From positions 451,501 to 515,500 of the forward strand of contig CM075345.1 in assembly GCA_037693485.1 (NCBI GenBank): a stretch of DNA of 64,000 nucleotides. The letters are read 5' to 3'. This DNA is from Kitagawia praeruptora (Eukaryota; Streptophyta; Magnoliopsida; Apiales; Apiaceae). The notes below the pieces were generated by a model, which saw only the letters and a program-made list of their open reading frames with translations, did not search any database and was not told the DNA's origin. A program made the position numbers and the translations under genes. Positions 12,215 through 23,319 of this stretch are shown piece by piece (position 1 is the first letter of the stretch; the number at the start of each line of letters is the position of its first letter).

Positions 12215-13190
12215 ATCATCATTATCATATGCAGTTTAGGTTCTGAGCCCTTCAATCCACCAAATCATGTGCCCTGAGGAACCCCATTAGTATCTATGCA
12301 GCTCTATGCAGCAGGGACAGTAATTCCTGGATACCTTCCTATTGCAAGAATACGAGTAAAAAATAGACTGGGAGAGTGGGAGTCACCAATGCATCAAGCT
12401 TATGATCTTGCAATTATCTTTTCAAATCCATCTATACTCAGTTCTTTTAAAATTCAGTGTAGCTTTTCTATTTTCAATGCCTTACGGTTTGTGGCTTCCG
12501 TCGCCAGGAAGATTAGTTTTCAGAGTTCATCTAGCATTTCCCATAGAACCAATTAGCTTGAAAATAGATAGCTCGAATTCAGATAACAGGGCTGTTACTT
12601 CAACACTTGGAGTGGAGTTTAGGATAACAATGATGTTGGATACTTCAAGATCATCTACCAAAACTGCGCCTCTTTGCCTTCGAGAAAATTGAATGTTGTA
12701 TAGTATAATGGATTGAAAAAAGCTTGACATGTGCCACCACATGATTTTTCTAGAATTATGTTACCCGAGTGTCTTAAAATGCTGCAAAAAAAACTAGGGG
12801 TACCTCAGACTCATTAGTAAAGCTGAAAAATGGATTTTCAACTATCCCCAATATTTAGCCAGCAAGGCCGAATCCTAAAGGATTGAAAATATCTCCACTA
12901 GTTGGAATGTTTTTTCCTGCTTCTTTTGTTGCATTAGCATCATTTGAATCATAACCTGCTATTGTCTCAAGAACTTGGACTGTATCTACTAAACATCTGC
13001 AAGTAGACCTGTTCCCAGTATAAATATAGCTTGAAAATTTTGTTAATTTGATTAAGAATAGCATACTGTTAATTCAGAGATTAGTGTATGGAAATTGCAA
13101 AGTCTACCCGACTGTGACTTGTCTAGGAGAGATTGGAATGACCCCAGATCTGCTGGTGAGGCCAACTGTTGGTTTGATTTCATACTAGGC
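12215..13190 (-). pseudogene. Amidase pseudogene fragment (C-terminal half)
   Basis: Read on the minus strand, several blocks of the plant amidase-signature family line up in order. They are KPTVGLTSRSGVIPISPRQ (about 13180-13115), VDTVQVLETIAGYDSNDANA (about 12990-12930), GAVLVDDLEV with a following AL..EFELS (about 12665-12560), KLDALVTPT then AIGRYPGITVPA (about 12390-12310), and NGVPQGT-stop-FGGLKGSEPKL (about 12290-12234). Blocks fall in different frames with stops between, and spacing suggests retained introns, so this is a decayed genomic copy and not a processed one. The N-terminal part with the catalytic lysine is missing. It resembles the Arabidopsis At4g34880-like amidases from memory. 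This is the only host-gene trace in the window. Confidence 0.82.
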
Positions 13191-13202
13191 TAATTTGAAT
13201 TA

Positions 13203-15758
13203 CTAGCCTAAAACCCGTGCGATGCACGGATTTTTTTTATATTATATAAAAAGATTTCATTTATTAAAATTAATTTTTTTTAAAACATGAATTTTGGAGG
13301 CTTACTTTTTTATATGAGATGATTTGATAATAATTATATAAATGTTATTCGTGATATTTCTAGAAAATGAGGGATTTAGTTAGAAATATAGAAAAGACGA
13401 TAGGTTTTAGTTAAATAGAATAATCAATTAATTATTAGTAATTATAAAATAGAATGATCGTGGTATGATTAGAAAAATAGAGAATTTAGTTAATGAAAAT
13501 CAAAAAGGTTATATGTTTTAGGTGAAAAAGGTAATTGATTAGTTTATAGTAATTATTATTGAATTACGTTATTTTACTAAATACAATTGCTCGTAATGTT
13601 TTTAGAAAATGAGAAAATAATATTGTCCGTGGCGTGGTATTTCTATTATAAAAGGGATTTAGTTAGAAAATATAGAAAAGATGATATGTTTTAGCTGAAA
13701 AAGGTAATCAGTTAATTAATAATATTATAATATTATTAGTTTATTTTATTAAATAGAACCGTCCGTGATATAATTAAAAAAAGAGAGATTTTAGTTAAAG
13801 AAAATAGAAAGGTAACGTGCACGATTTATGTGAAAAAAGTAATTGATTAGTTTATAGTAATTATAATTTAATTATGTTATTTTACGAAATAAAATTGTTC
13901 ATAGTTTTTAAAAAATGAGAAATTAACGCTACCCGTTATATTTCTAGAAAAAAAAGGAATGTAATTAGAAAAAATAGAAAAGATGATATATTTTAGGTGA
14001 AAAGGTAATCGGTTAATTATTAGTATTATAATATTATTATTTTATTTGTATTAAATAGAAACGCCTTTAATATAATTAGAAAAATGGAGGTTTTAGTAAG
14101 AAGAAAAAAAAAAGTAACGTGTTTTGCTAAAAAAAAGGTAACCGTCCATGATATAATTGGAAAAAGAGAGATTTTAGTTAGAGAAAAGAGAAAAGGTAAC
14201 ATGTCTTGACTGAAAAAGGTAATTGATTATTTAATAATAATTATATATAATTATGTTATTTTTTAGCTTAAAAGGTAATTGGTTATTTATTAGTATTATA
14301 ATATGATTAATTTTTTATTAAATAGAAACTCATGTAATATAATTAGAAAAATGGAAGTTTTAGTAAGAAGAAAGAAAAAAGGTAACGTGTTTTGCTAAAA
14401 AAAGGTAACCGTCCATGATATAATTGGAAAAAGAGAGATTTTAGTTAGAGAAAAGTGAAAAGGTAACATGTCTTGACTGAAAAAGGTAATTGATTATTTA
14501 ATAATAATTATGTTATTTTTTAACTGAAAAGGTAATTGGTTATTTATTAGCATTATAATATTATTATTTTTTTATTAAATAGAGCTCCTGTAACATAATT
14601 AGAAAAATGGAGGTTTTAATAAGAAGAAAGAAAAAAGGTAACGTGTTTTGCTGAAAAAGGTAACCGTCCAGGATATAATTGGAAGAAAGAGATTTTAGTT
14701 AGAGAAAAGGTAACGTGTTTTGACTGAAAAAGGTAATTGATTAGTTAATAGTAATTATATATAATTATGTTATTTTATTAAACAAAATTGCTCGTAGTGT
14801 TTTTAAAAAGGAGAAATTTTAGTTAGATAAAATGTAAAAGATATTCTATTTTAAATGAAAAAGGAAATTATTTAGTTACTGAAAAATAGAAAAGGTTATA
14901 TGTTTAAACTGAAAAAGGAAATTGATTAATAAATGAAAAATTTTAGTTAGATAAAATATAAAAGATATTGTATTTTACCTGGAAAATTATTTAGTTCTTG
15001 AAAATAGAAAAGATAATATGTGTAACCTAAAAAAGGAAATTGATTAATTAGTAGATCTGTAATTGAATAAAGGTAATTAGGTAAATTCAATAGGTACAGT
15101 TGAACCAAACTTTTAATGTACTTCTAATAGAACTTCTAATTAAATGTTTTTCCTATAAATTCGAATTTTTCTCATCTATAAATTCGAACATCTATTCTAC
15201 TTGTAATATGTTAAAAGATATTTCTATATTTATTAGTGTTTATTCGAACTCCTATTATACTTCTAATACGTGTCTTGATTGAAAAAGGTAATTGATTATT
15301 TAATAATAATTATATATAATTATGTTATTTTTTAGCTGAAAAGGTAATTGGTTATTTATTAGTATTATATTAGTATTATTTTTTTATTAAATAGAAACTC
15401 CTGTAATATAATTAGAAAAATGAAGGTTTTACTAAGAAGAAAGAAAAAAGATAACGTGTTTTGCTGAAAAAGGCAACTATACAGGATATAATTGGAAAAA
15501 AGAGATTTTAGTTAGAGAAAAGAGAAAAGGTAACGTGTTTTGACTGAAAAAGGTAATTGAGTTAATAGTAATTATATATAATTATGTTATTTTATTAAAC
15601 AAAATTGCTCGTAGTGTTTTTAAAAAGGAGAAATTTAAGTTAGATAAAATGTGAAAGATATTATATTTTAAATGAAAAAGGACATTGGTAATTGATTAGT
15701 TAATAGTAATTATATATAATTATGTTATTTTATTAAATAAAATTGCTAGTAGTGTTTT
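13203..15758 (-). mobile_element. Probable Helitron 3' end with AT-rich repeat array
   Basis: On the minus strand the left edge reads CCGTGCATCGCACGG (6-bp stem, 3-nt loop), eight bases, then CTAG followed by host T. That is the Helitron 3' terminus pattern, with the insertion between A and T at 13202/13203. The rest is a diverged array. Units of about 285-300 bp start near 13380, 13680 and 13983 (motif GATGATATGTTTTAG). They are followed by about 255-270 bp units around 14113, 14382 and 14638 and another near 15451 (motif GTAACGTGTTTTGCT). AAAAAGGTAATTGATTA recurs throughout. No Rep/helicase ORF. C4 interrupts it at 15758, so the other end is not visible. Confidence 0.5.
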
Positions 15759-16811
15759 TGTTGGTCCCGGAGTATTGCAGAAGGGGGAGAGGGGGTTGAA
15801 TGCAATACTGATAAAATCGAATCTTTAAATCAACAACGAAGATAAAGATTATAGATTATCAGTAGATGTATGCAAGCAATAAGTGAAACAAGATTTCTCA
15901 CAAAATAAATGTTTTATTTATTTTGTGTGAAGTGTTGCTATAACCTGGAGAGAGTGTTTCTCCAGCTTCGATATCTCAAGAGATACAGATTGCTTCGTGT
16001 GCGTACATGAATAGAGAAGAATCTAAGATGTATCTAAGTAGACTAAGATACTCTATTGTCCCTATCGCATGGGGTGTTGAGCTGCTGTCATTTTCAAGTG
16101 GCAGCTCATTACAATTTGCACACCCATGTGACTTTCCCAAATTGCTATACAAACAGGATAAACCTTATAAGTAAAGCAACCTAGATTCTTTCTATTTCTA
16201 GCTAATACAATTCTAGTAGATGTGGATATTACATACTCCTCGAATTGACCAGCTTTGTCTTGTGAATCTCTTAAGCTTCTATCGTAGTCTTGCAGGTCTG
16301 CTACAAACGATAGTGTGTTGCAGCAAATCTGTTTCTTGAACATGTAACCTGTCACGGGCTTTGACTGAGAAAATACCCAATTCAAGGTGACAGTAACCTT
16401 AACCGCAGAGTCTGCTGTCAAAGGAATATTCAGTGGTTGACAGTACGAGCTCCCACCAATGTTGCTATCGGAACTCCAGACTTGCTGTCAAGTATGAGAA
16501 TGTTACTATCTCTTGCTTCAGCCAATGTTGTTGTCAGATGTAGCTTTGTCGTGACTTTGCAACATTTGTCTTCTTGTAACTTTATTGTCAGGGACATGAC
16601 AGTAACTTTTATTCTTACTATCTTCTGGATGTATTCCTTGAGGTTTGAACAAATGTATGAACTTCTCCCAAATCATACAATTATTACATGACAGCAATTA
16701 TTCGAATACGAAGACATACTCTGGCCGTGACAGTATGTTCAACTTAGTAAAAACTAAGTACAGGGAAATATAGTTAAGTTGTCTCTATGCTATCACCCAT
16801 AAATCCCAACA
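15759..16811 (-). repeat. C4 3' LTR
   Basis: 1,053 bp with sense ends TGTTGGGATTTATGG and GGGACCAACA. The PPT lies directly beyond 16811. The second LTR is not in the window, so no target duplication can be confirmed (left flank GTTTT). TGACAG/CTGTCA occurs about nine times in this LTR, far above the roughly 0.5 expected by chance. Confidence 0.85.
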
Positions 16812-16835
16812 ATCTCCCCCAATTTGTTTTTATGG
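16797..16835 (-). promoter_or_regulatory. C4 polypurine tract inside an inverted repeat
   Basis: The sense PPT GGGGGAGAT abuts the LTR (16812-16820). Arms CCATAAA (16797-16803) and TTTATGG (16829-16835) pair perfectly over 7 bp, plus a possible G-U pair in the RNA. The LTR arm starts 8 nt inside the LTR. Confidence 0.65.
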
Positions 16836-17032
16836 ACAATAACAACAAATTTACAATCAAAATGTGCTGACAACTTAACTAACATAGATCAGAATAGATG
16901 AAATACCATATATGATAAATGTTAAAGAAAAATCTAGAACAAGAAGCTTGTGAATTAACTGCAAATCAATTGCTCCTATTGAATGAGAAAATCAGAGTTT
17001 AACTTAGCTTGATTTTGGCAGTCTCCAGTTGT

Positions 17033-19009
17033 TCAGATTTTTCCCTCTCTTCTGAGAGCTTCATTTCTTGCTTTTCTGAGGTCTTCAACTAAAGCTTTTT
17101 CTTCTAGTGATCTGGCATCATCTTCAATGTCTTCAATATACCCTTGTATCACTTGAGAAGTAAATACTTTAGCATCCTTTAGATCAAACCAAGTTTCAAA
17201 ATCATACGTGTATGTTCTGAACTTCAAAATACCTTGGATGAACTTGAACCTCCTTCCAGGAAAAGCATTTAAGGATTCTCTTCTTTTTCTGTCTAGCTTT
17301 AGATCTTCATCTCTCCTTTGATCAAATATTTCTTCTAGTTCCCAAGCAACTAGCATTTCGAGCTTATGAATAGATCCAGCAACTTTCCAGTAGAGATCCT
17401 TCAGTATACTGGTCCTCAATTTGTGAAAATTATCAACATAGATTTCTTGCTTATCATCTTTGATTCTCAGAGGATCATCCAGTACACAGGGCTGATAACC
17501 TGCTTCCTCACTGAATAGCTTATTGATTTTCTTGTAGCTTTCCTTTAGTTGAGCTTCTAGGTCTTCAGCACTTTGTTTGGCAGATGTGGCAGATTTGGTA
17601 GGTTTGGTAGATTGGGATGATTTAGCTTTAGCAGCCTGATAAGCTTGTTCTGCTTCATATTCAGCCATGCCAGCCTTTGTAAAAGGGCAATGTGCTGCTA
17701 TAAGGTCCACATCAGGCATTGGTTCCCCATCAAAACTGACTTCAAGATCTGCATCATCATGTGCTCTCCAGTCACCATACATCTCATAGAATTCAGCATA
17801 TCTTTGAGCATAATATTCTTTGACATGCTCTAAGATACTGCTGGAAACATCTTTGTCTGTTTCCATGAGAGTGATCATCCTTTCCAAAATGAAGAAATCA
17901 ATTCTTCTCCTTACCTTAACCATTTTGCATGAGAGATCATGCCTGTCTACCACATGTGAAACTATCTCCATAGTGAAGTCTGGTTCTACAGTTATACATG
18001 TAGTTCCACAGTCCTTGAGATCATATTTGCGTACGCTTTTGTTGACTGGGTCCAGTTCCACTGAGACAGATGTAATGCTCCCATCAATTGACTTTTTCAA
18101 TAGTTCAAAACTATTTACTTTTCTCTTATCAATGGGCTTCTCTGTCAAAACTGCTCCGTGCTTCTTTTTCTTTGCTGCTGCAACTGTCTTCCCTTTTATC
18201 TTGGTTGCACGATAGGCTTGTGCTCTTGTCTTTCTTCTGTTAGATGAGAAATTCTTGACAAGCTTTCGTACCTTGACAGTTTCTTCAAGCTGACCCTTGA
18301 CAACATCTTTCATGATAGCAACTTTGACAGCTTCGACTATTTGGCTCTTGACAACATCTTTCACTTTGGTGTCTTCAGCCATTCTGACAGTATCCTTGTT
18401 GACAGTATCTTTTTCAGCATTAAAACATTCAACTACCAGTCTCAAGATACTTGCCTCCAAGGCTTCAAAAATTTCTAACTCCCCTTCATCATTGACAGCA
18501 CCTTTCTTTTCAGTACTGGGAGTTTCTTGCTCTTCTTGGGTAGCATCCATCTGAGTTTGTGTAGCAACATTCTCAGATGATTCTCTCCTAGAACTCCTGA
18601 TATTTCCAGGTTCACCACTTCCTCCAATTTCATCCTCATCATCATCCAAAGTATCATCATAGTGGCAGCTTCCTCTCATATTGGCATTAGCATCAGAGAT
18701 CAGCTTCTTTATGATTGAGCTAATTTCCTCATCCCTTTTTGCTAACAGCCTATGAATATCTTTGACAGCTTTAACTTTGTCATTAGTGATACTGGATTTG
18801 AGAAGTTTCTTCAGAACTGTCATGATTGTTTCAGTGCTTAGTCCTGAGACTCTATCTATAGGTAAGAAATCCAACCTTCTTGCTCCTGTGTGATCCTTCT
18901 GAAACACACACCATAAGGATTTTGAATCACCTCAGGGAGTTTATCTTCAACCATCCTTTTAAATTGTGCTATCAGACTATCATTGAAGGTTGTTGAATTT
19001 TTGACTACC
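17033..19009 (-). pseudogene. C4 ORF3, C-terminal part
   Basis: This is the continuation of ORF3 after the gypsy block. A 624-codon open stretch (18907-17033) lacks its own ATG and is entered from upstream (KNSTTFNDSLIAQFKRM, about 19000-18950) by a slip of a GTGTGTG run near 18905. The sequence is highly charged, with a repetitive KDVVK/DTVNKDTVR region (about 18420-18260), a KKKKHG basic patch, and helical segments to the end. Long charged helices near the C terminus resemble the end of the C5 ORF3. No signal peptide, membrane segment or enzyme motif is evident. Function unknown. Confidence 0.7.
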
Positions 19010-19816
19010 TGATAGAGTATATTTTTATATATATTTTAGATGATTTTATTCTCATATTTACTGTGTTTTGCATTGATTTGGATTTTTATTTAATAGATTT
19101 TATTGTTTTATTGTAGGAAATAAAGAATTCATAACTTGGAAGGATTTGGAGCAAAAAGAGCTATTTTGGAGATAAAATAGGAGAAAATTCGTAATATTGG
19201 GCTATACGGGCTGCATGCACTGTTTGGGCCATATCTTGAGTTCCAGAAGTCAGAATTTGACGATCTTACTGTCCACGCGAAGCTTGTGGAATTATCTTTA
19301 ATTCAGAGGTGGTCCAGTAAGCAAAATCCAACTGGAAGAGCCCAGAAACAGAGGAGAAAAAGAAGTGACGAATTTTAATTAAGGAATCCTATTCAGTTAT
19401 GGAATCCTACTTGTAATTTATTTAGAGTATTAAAATACTTTTATTGGGCAAGACTTTTAGAGCCTATATAAACACATCTAGGGTATTATTTTATGGGGAG
19501 ATACATACGTGCTCCTACTCTTAGGAGCTAGGGTTTTGGAGAGGAGACCATGAATTTCATTCTTGTGACAGGATTGATGATTGCAGGTTTTCTTATCTGA
19601 ATTTCTTCTCAATTCTTATTAGTTTAATTATGTTTTCTTGTTTTACTAGTTGTTTTACTTGTTTAATTATTAGCGAGTAGTTATTTCTAGGGCTTAAAGG
19701 GAAGCCATGTTTGCACTAATATTGGCATGATTTTCATAGTGGTTTGATTGGTTATGGTTAATTCTGATTGATATGTTTTAATCATTAATTTGTGTAATTG
19801 GCCAATATCATGGATT
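19010..19816 (+). repeat. G1 5' LTR, first part
   Basis: Starts TGATAGAGTATATTTTTA, identical to the starts at 32993 and 41131 and to the inverted end at 45352. It is broken at 19816 by C2, whose duplication GGATT is at 19812-19816 and 28131-28135. It carries R-region form A (19495-19614), shared with the LTRs at 42529 and 44032 but not with those at 41131 and 49553. Confidence 0.93.
19464..19473 (+). promoter_or_regulatory. G LTR TATA box
   Basis: CTATATAAAC is conserved in all full G LTRs in the window. The two LTR forms diverge about 25-30 bp downstream, where transcription would be expected to start. Promoter function is inferred from position and sequence only. Confidence 0.6.
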
Positions 19817-21154
19817 TGATACTCCTATGGTTTTGATGATCACTTTCAGCAAGCTATTTGCTTGTTATTTGATATAAAACATTGTGTTATGGTTGTACTA
19901 ACTTGGTTTTGCAGGGTATATTAAGTGTACTGATTATATACAAACAGCAAGCTATCTGGTGCTACAACAGAGTCAGTCCAGCAAGCCATTTCACACTGAC
20001 AGACTCAAACAGCAAGCCATTTGCAGACTGCCAGAATCCTGAAGATTTTTATCAAGACAAATTCTCATGGATGTAATTCAGGAAATATATTGTGAGGACT
20101 ATTTATTAGATAATACGTACACAATATATTATAGAGCTCAAAATCTTTTCAAATATCCTTATTTAAATTATTTTATAAAACTTATAGGAGTTTCCTTATT
20201 TAAAAGATTTTCTTCTACAAAATCTCCTATACGCGTTTTATATCTATACAAAACAGAAGGGTTATGTTTTCTACGATCTCTTTCTTCCAAACCCTCTGTC
20301 AAACGTTCACAAGAACGTTGGTAAAATCTCTAACCAATTGAACGTTGGAAATTGATTTCTTATAGTTCGAATAATTGGTGATTGATTTTCCGAACGTTGG
20401 TTGTGAGACTATAAATATTTTGTTCTTGTGTTCATTCGTGAACAACACTTCAGAGAAATATATTCAAGCACACAAGATTTCAAACAACTCAGTTTTTCAT
20501 TGCTATATCTTTAATTCTTTCGAGCTCTTAGTATATTGATACGTGCTATTCTTAAAGAGTTCATAGTTTGAGTTGTATTCCTTATTGATTGTATTGTTCA
20601 AGTTGTAAGGATTAGTTGTTGGTCAGTTTGGCAAGGGAACTAGGGTTTGGTGAACGTTGCTAGAGAAGTATACTTGGGAAGTATAGCTTAGAGAGCAAGT
20701 TCAGAAACAGGAGTTCAGCACGCCATTTGTCAACAACTGGGTATTAAGGGAGATATATTGTTGTATCTTGTAATTGGCTTATTTCAGTGATCAATAATAT
20801 ATTCTCTTACCAAGTTGGTAAGGGACCAGGACGTAGACCATAGGGGTTAGGGGTCGAACCTGGCTAAAAGTCTTGGTGTTCTTTATTTTCTGCACTTTAC
20901 TTACTGCTTACCATTTCTGCATTGCTTACTGTTTGTGCACCTTATCTTATTTACTGTCATTGCACTCAGCATACTGTTTGTATTCAGTTTACCATTTGTT
21001 GTGTTATCTGTGCATTTATTTGTGCATTCAGCATACCATTTGTATCTGCCTAAACGAAATCAGTAAGCTGTTTCTGGTAATTTTTAAAATCAGATTTAAT
21101 TATACATAGTTAGCCATTTACACCTATTCACCCCCCTCTAGGTGTGCATTTTCA
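19817..21154 (+). repeat. C2 5' LTR
   Basis: 1,338 bp, starts TGATACTCC and ends GCATTTTCA. It contains four CAGCAAGC words plus several degenerate CAGCAYRCCATTTG copies, and five AACGTT words between 20302 and 20657. A TATA-like TTTATATCTATAC lies near 20238 and would place transcription start around 20270. Confidence 0.95.
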
Positions 21155-21156
21155 CT

Positions 21157-21168
21157 TGGTATCAGAGC
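21157..21168 (+). promoter_or_regulatory. C2 primer-binding site (initiator tRNA-Met)
   Basis: TGGTATCAGAGC begins 3 nt after the LTR end (spacer CT and T). Standard copia primer site. Confidence 0.93.
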
Positions 21169-21212
21169 CTTGGTATACTAACAATTCTGTAACAGGAAAG
21201 TATTCGATCATA

Positions 21213-23297
21213 ATGGCTGAAAACTATCCCGAAGGAAAATCTGATTTTAGGCCTCCACTTCTCCATGGCACACACAACTACCACTGGTGGAAAAGCAGCA
21301 TGGAAACTCACTTATCTAGAGATCCATTAGTTCTGAGAGTTGTGCAAAAAGGTCCTTATGTCTTTCTTGACAAGGATGGCAAGCCAAAGGATGTTGATGA
21401 TCTCACTCCGGATGAATTAATCAAACTTGGCTACAATGGAAAGGCAAGGAGTTCACTTATGAATGGTTTGAACCAGGCTGAATATGATAAAGTATCTTCA
21501 CTCAAATCAGCAAAAGAAATGTGGGATGCTTTGGAGACTTATCATGAAGGTTCGAAATCTCTAAAGAAGGTGAAACTTAGCAAGCTAATGAATGACTTTG
21601 GAAACTTCAAGCTTAATGAAGGTGAAACTATCAAGGATAGTCAAGCACGATTTCAAGTTACTATTAACTCACTGAAGAGGCTTGGAAAATCTATACCACA
21701 AGATGAAATCAATATGAAGGTCTTAAGTGCAGTACCATTTATCTACGAAGCCAAAGTTACTGCCTTGGAATCCTCACCACTTATTGATACTATGGATCAC
21801 TTGTCTGTATTTGCTGAACTAGAGCAATTTGAAAGCAAGATAAATGGAAATCAGGTGGGAAGTTCAAGTGTCAAAGCTCCAACAGAAAAGATGAAGAATA
21901 TGGCTCTTCATTCTAAAAACAGCAAGCCAATTGACTCTAATGATGAATCTGATTCAGATGAGGAACTTGCACTTATTTCAAAGAAGATCAAGAGGCTGAT
22001 AGAAAAGAAGAACATGATGAAAAGGGAAAGAGGTGGCTACTACAACAACAAGAAAGGCTCAAAAGACTCTAAGGAGGAAACTTGTTTCGAATGTGGCAAG
22101 CCAGGTCATTATAAAAGGAACTGCTACAAACTGAAGTCAAAACAGCCTACTGTTTTCAAGGACAAGAAGAAATCAAAGGCTCTACTGACTTGGAGTGATG
22201 ATGATTCTGATTCCAGTGATGACTCAAGTGAAGAGATGGTGAACTTAGCACTTGTTGGAATGGATGAAAAATATGGTCTAGGAAATTCAGAAGGAGTATA
22301 TGCTGAAACTGATTCTGAAGAAGATGAGAGTGAGGTAAACTCTTTTAATGATTATATTTCTTCAGATGATACTTTGTTAGATTCACTAACCATGCAGGAA
22401 CAAAATAGTGTTACAATTGAAGAACACATGGCACTAAAGGCTGAAATCAGCAAGCTGACTGATAAAAATGCCTATCTATCCAAAATGGTAAAAGATCTAT
22501 TGCCAAAAATGGAAGAATGGGATTCAACTTCATTCAGTAAAGCTACAGAGATCAAGGAACTAACTACTAAGAACAGACATTTAGAGGCTAATGTCAAGCT
22601 ACTCGAAAAGAGAAACAAGACATTGACTGAAGAAATCAAAGAGCTAAGGTCTGATGTCAAAACTAAAGCTAAAGCATTGGAATCATACAAAATGAAGGAA
22701 TCTAGTCAAGCCGAATCCTCAAAAACTGCTGAAAAGAGAGTCCAGCAAGCTGAACTCCTCAAACAGCAAGCTGAAGTGATCACTCTCCTAGAAACAGAAG
22801 TTAAAGATCTCAAGAAGGGCATGGAAACTTTTGTTCAAGGTGAAGACACTTTAAAGACAATGATGAAGAAGGCAAAGGTCCCCTTAGTCAGAGAAGGAGT
22901 TGGCATGAATCTCAACAAAAAGGATAAGGTACTTAAATATGATGGAAGGAATGGCATTCCATACAATTATGCTATGCCTTGGAAGACATGCAACAAATGT
23001 GGTGGAAAAGGACATCTGGAAAAGAATTGTGTGGTTCAAGTATATCATAAGACGAAAACAGCATACCAGAATGGACCAGTCAGACAAACAGCATACCAGA
23101 ATGCAAACAGCAGGCAACAAACATCATACCAGAATGCAAGTAGCAGGAGACAAACAGCTCACCAACAGAATGACATTAAGCAAAATCAGTCCCCAAAAGT
23201 GGTCCAAATGTGGATCAAGAAAATTGATTTAAATGCTTTATATATTCTTGCTACTAACCAACCTGGACCCAAACCTATATGGGTACCAAAACATTGA
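21213..23297 (+). CDS. C2 Gag protein
   Basis: 694 codons from ATG 21213 (MAENYPEG). An upstream in-frame extension exists but runs back into the LTR boundary, so this ATG is preferred. The N-terminal capsid-like half has the UBN2-type motif NYHWWKSSMETHL. Two CCHC zinc knuckles, CFECGKPGHYKRNC (about 291-304) and CNKCGGKGHLEKNC (about 593-606), are separated by an acidic Ser/Asp stretch and a long coiled coil (about 410-560). Gag packages the element RNA into virus-like particles. The C terminus has three repeats of a TAYQN/TSYQN motif coded by CAGCATACC-type words. Stop TGA is 22 nt before pol, in a different frame. Confidence 0.93.
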   Translation: MAENYPEGKSDFRPPLLHGTHNYHWWKSSMETHLSRDPLVLRVVQKGPYVFLDKDGKPKDVDDLTPDELIKLGYNGKARSSLMNGLNQAEYDKVSSLKSAKEMWDALETYHEGSKSLKKVKLSKLMNDFGNFKLNEGETIKDSQARFQVTINSLKRLGKSIPQDEINMKVLSAVPFIYEAKVTALESSPLIDTMDHLSVFAELEQFESKINGNQVGSSSVKAPTEKMKNMALHSKNSKPIDSNDESDSDEELALISKKIKRLIEKKNMMKRERGGYYNNKKGSKDSKEETCFECGKPGHYKRNCYKLKSKQPTVFKDKKKSKALLTWSDDDSDSSDDSSEEMVNLALVGMDEKYGLGNSEGVYAETDSEEDESEVNSFNDYISSDDTLLDSLTMQEQNSVTIEEHMALKAEISKLTDKNAYLSKMVKDLLPKMEEWDSTSFSKATEIKELTTKNRHLEANVKLLEKRNKTLTEEIKELRSDVKTKAKALESYKMKESSQAESSKTAEKRVQQAELLKQQAEVITLLETEVKDLKKGMETFVQGEDTLKTMMKKAKVPLVREGVGMNLNKKDKVLKYDGRNGIPYNYAMPWKTCNKCGGKGHLEKNCVVQVYHKTKTAYQNGPVRQTAYQNANSRQQTSYQNASSRRQTAHQQNDIKQNQSPKVVQMWIKKIDLNALYILATNQPGPKPIWVPKH

Positions 23298-23319
23298 GGT
23301 ATTTTTGTTTGTTTTGTAG
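23252..23319 (+). promoter_or_regulatory. Splice-acceptor-like sequence before C2 pol
   Basis: TACTAAC (23252-23258, a perfect branch-point word) is followed by a U-rich tract and TTTTGTAG ending at 23319, directly against the pol ATG at 23320. The TAG is also an in-frame stop for pol, so a simple frameshift fusion of gag to pol is blocked at this point. A spliced pol mRNA is a possible explanation; no donor was identified. Confidence 0.4.

Noticed and set aside
19882..21109. ORFs of 64-85 codons inside the C2 LTR (repeated at 26858-28085)
   Set aside because: They lie in untranslated LTR sequence, are not long for AT-rich DNA, and are duplicated only because the LTR is.
23297..23319. GT...AG between C2 gag and pol as a tiny intron
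   Set aside because: At about 21 nt it is far below the size plant introns need, and removing it would leave the gag stop codon in place.
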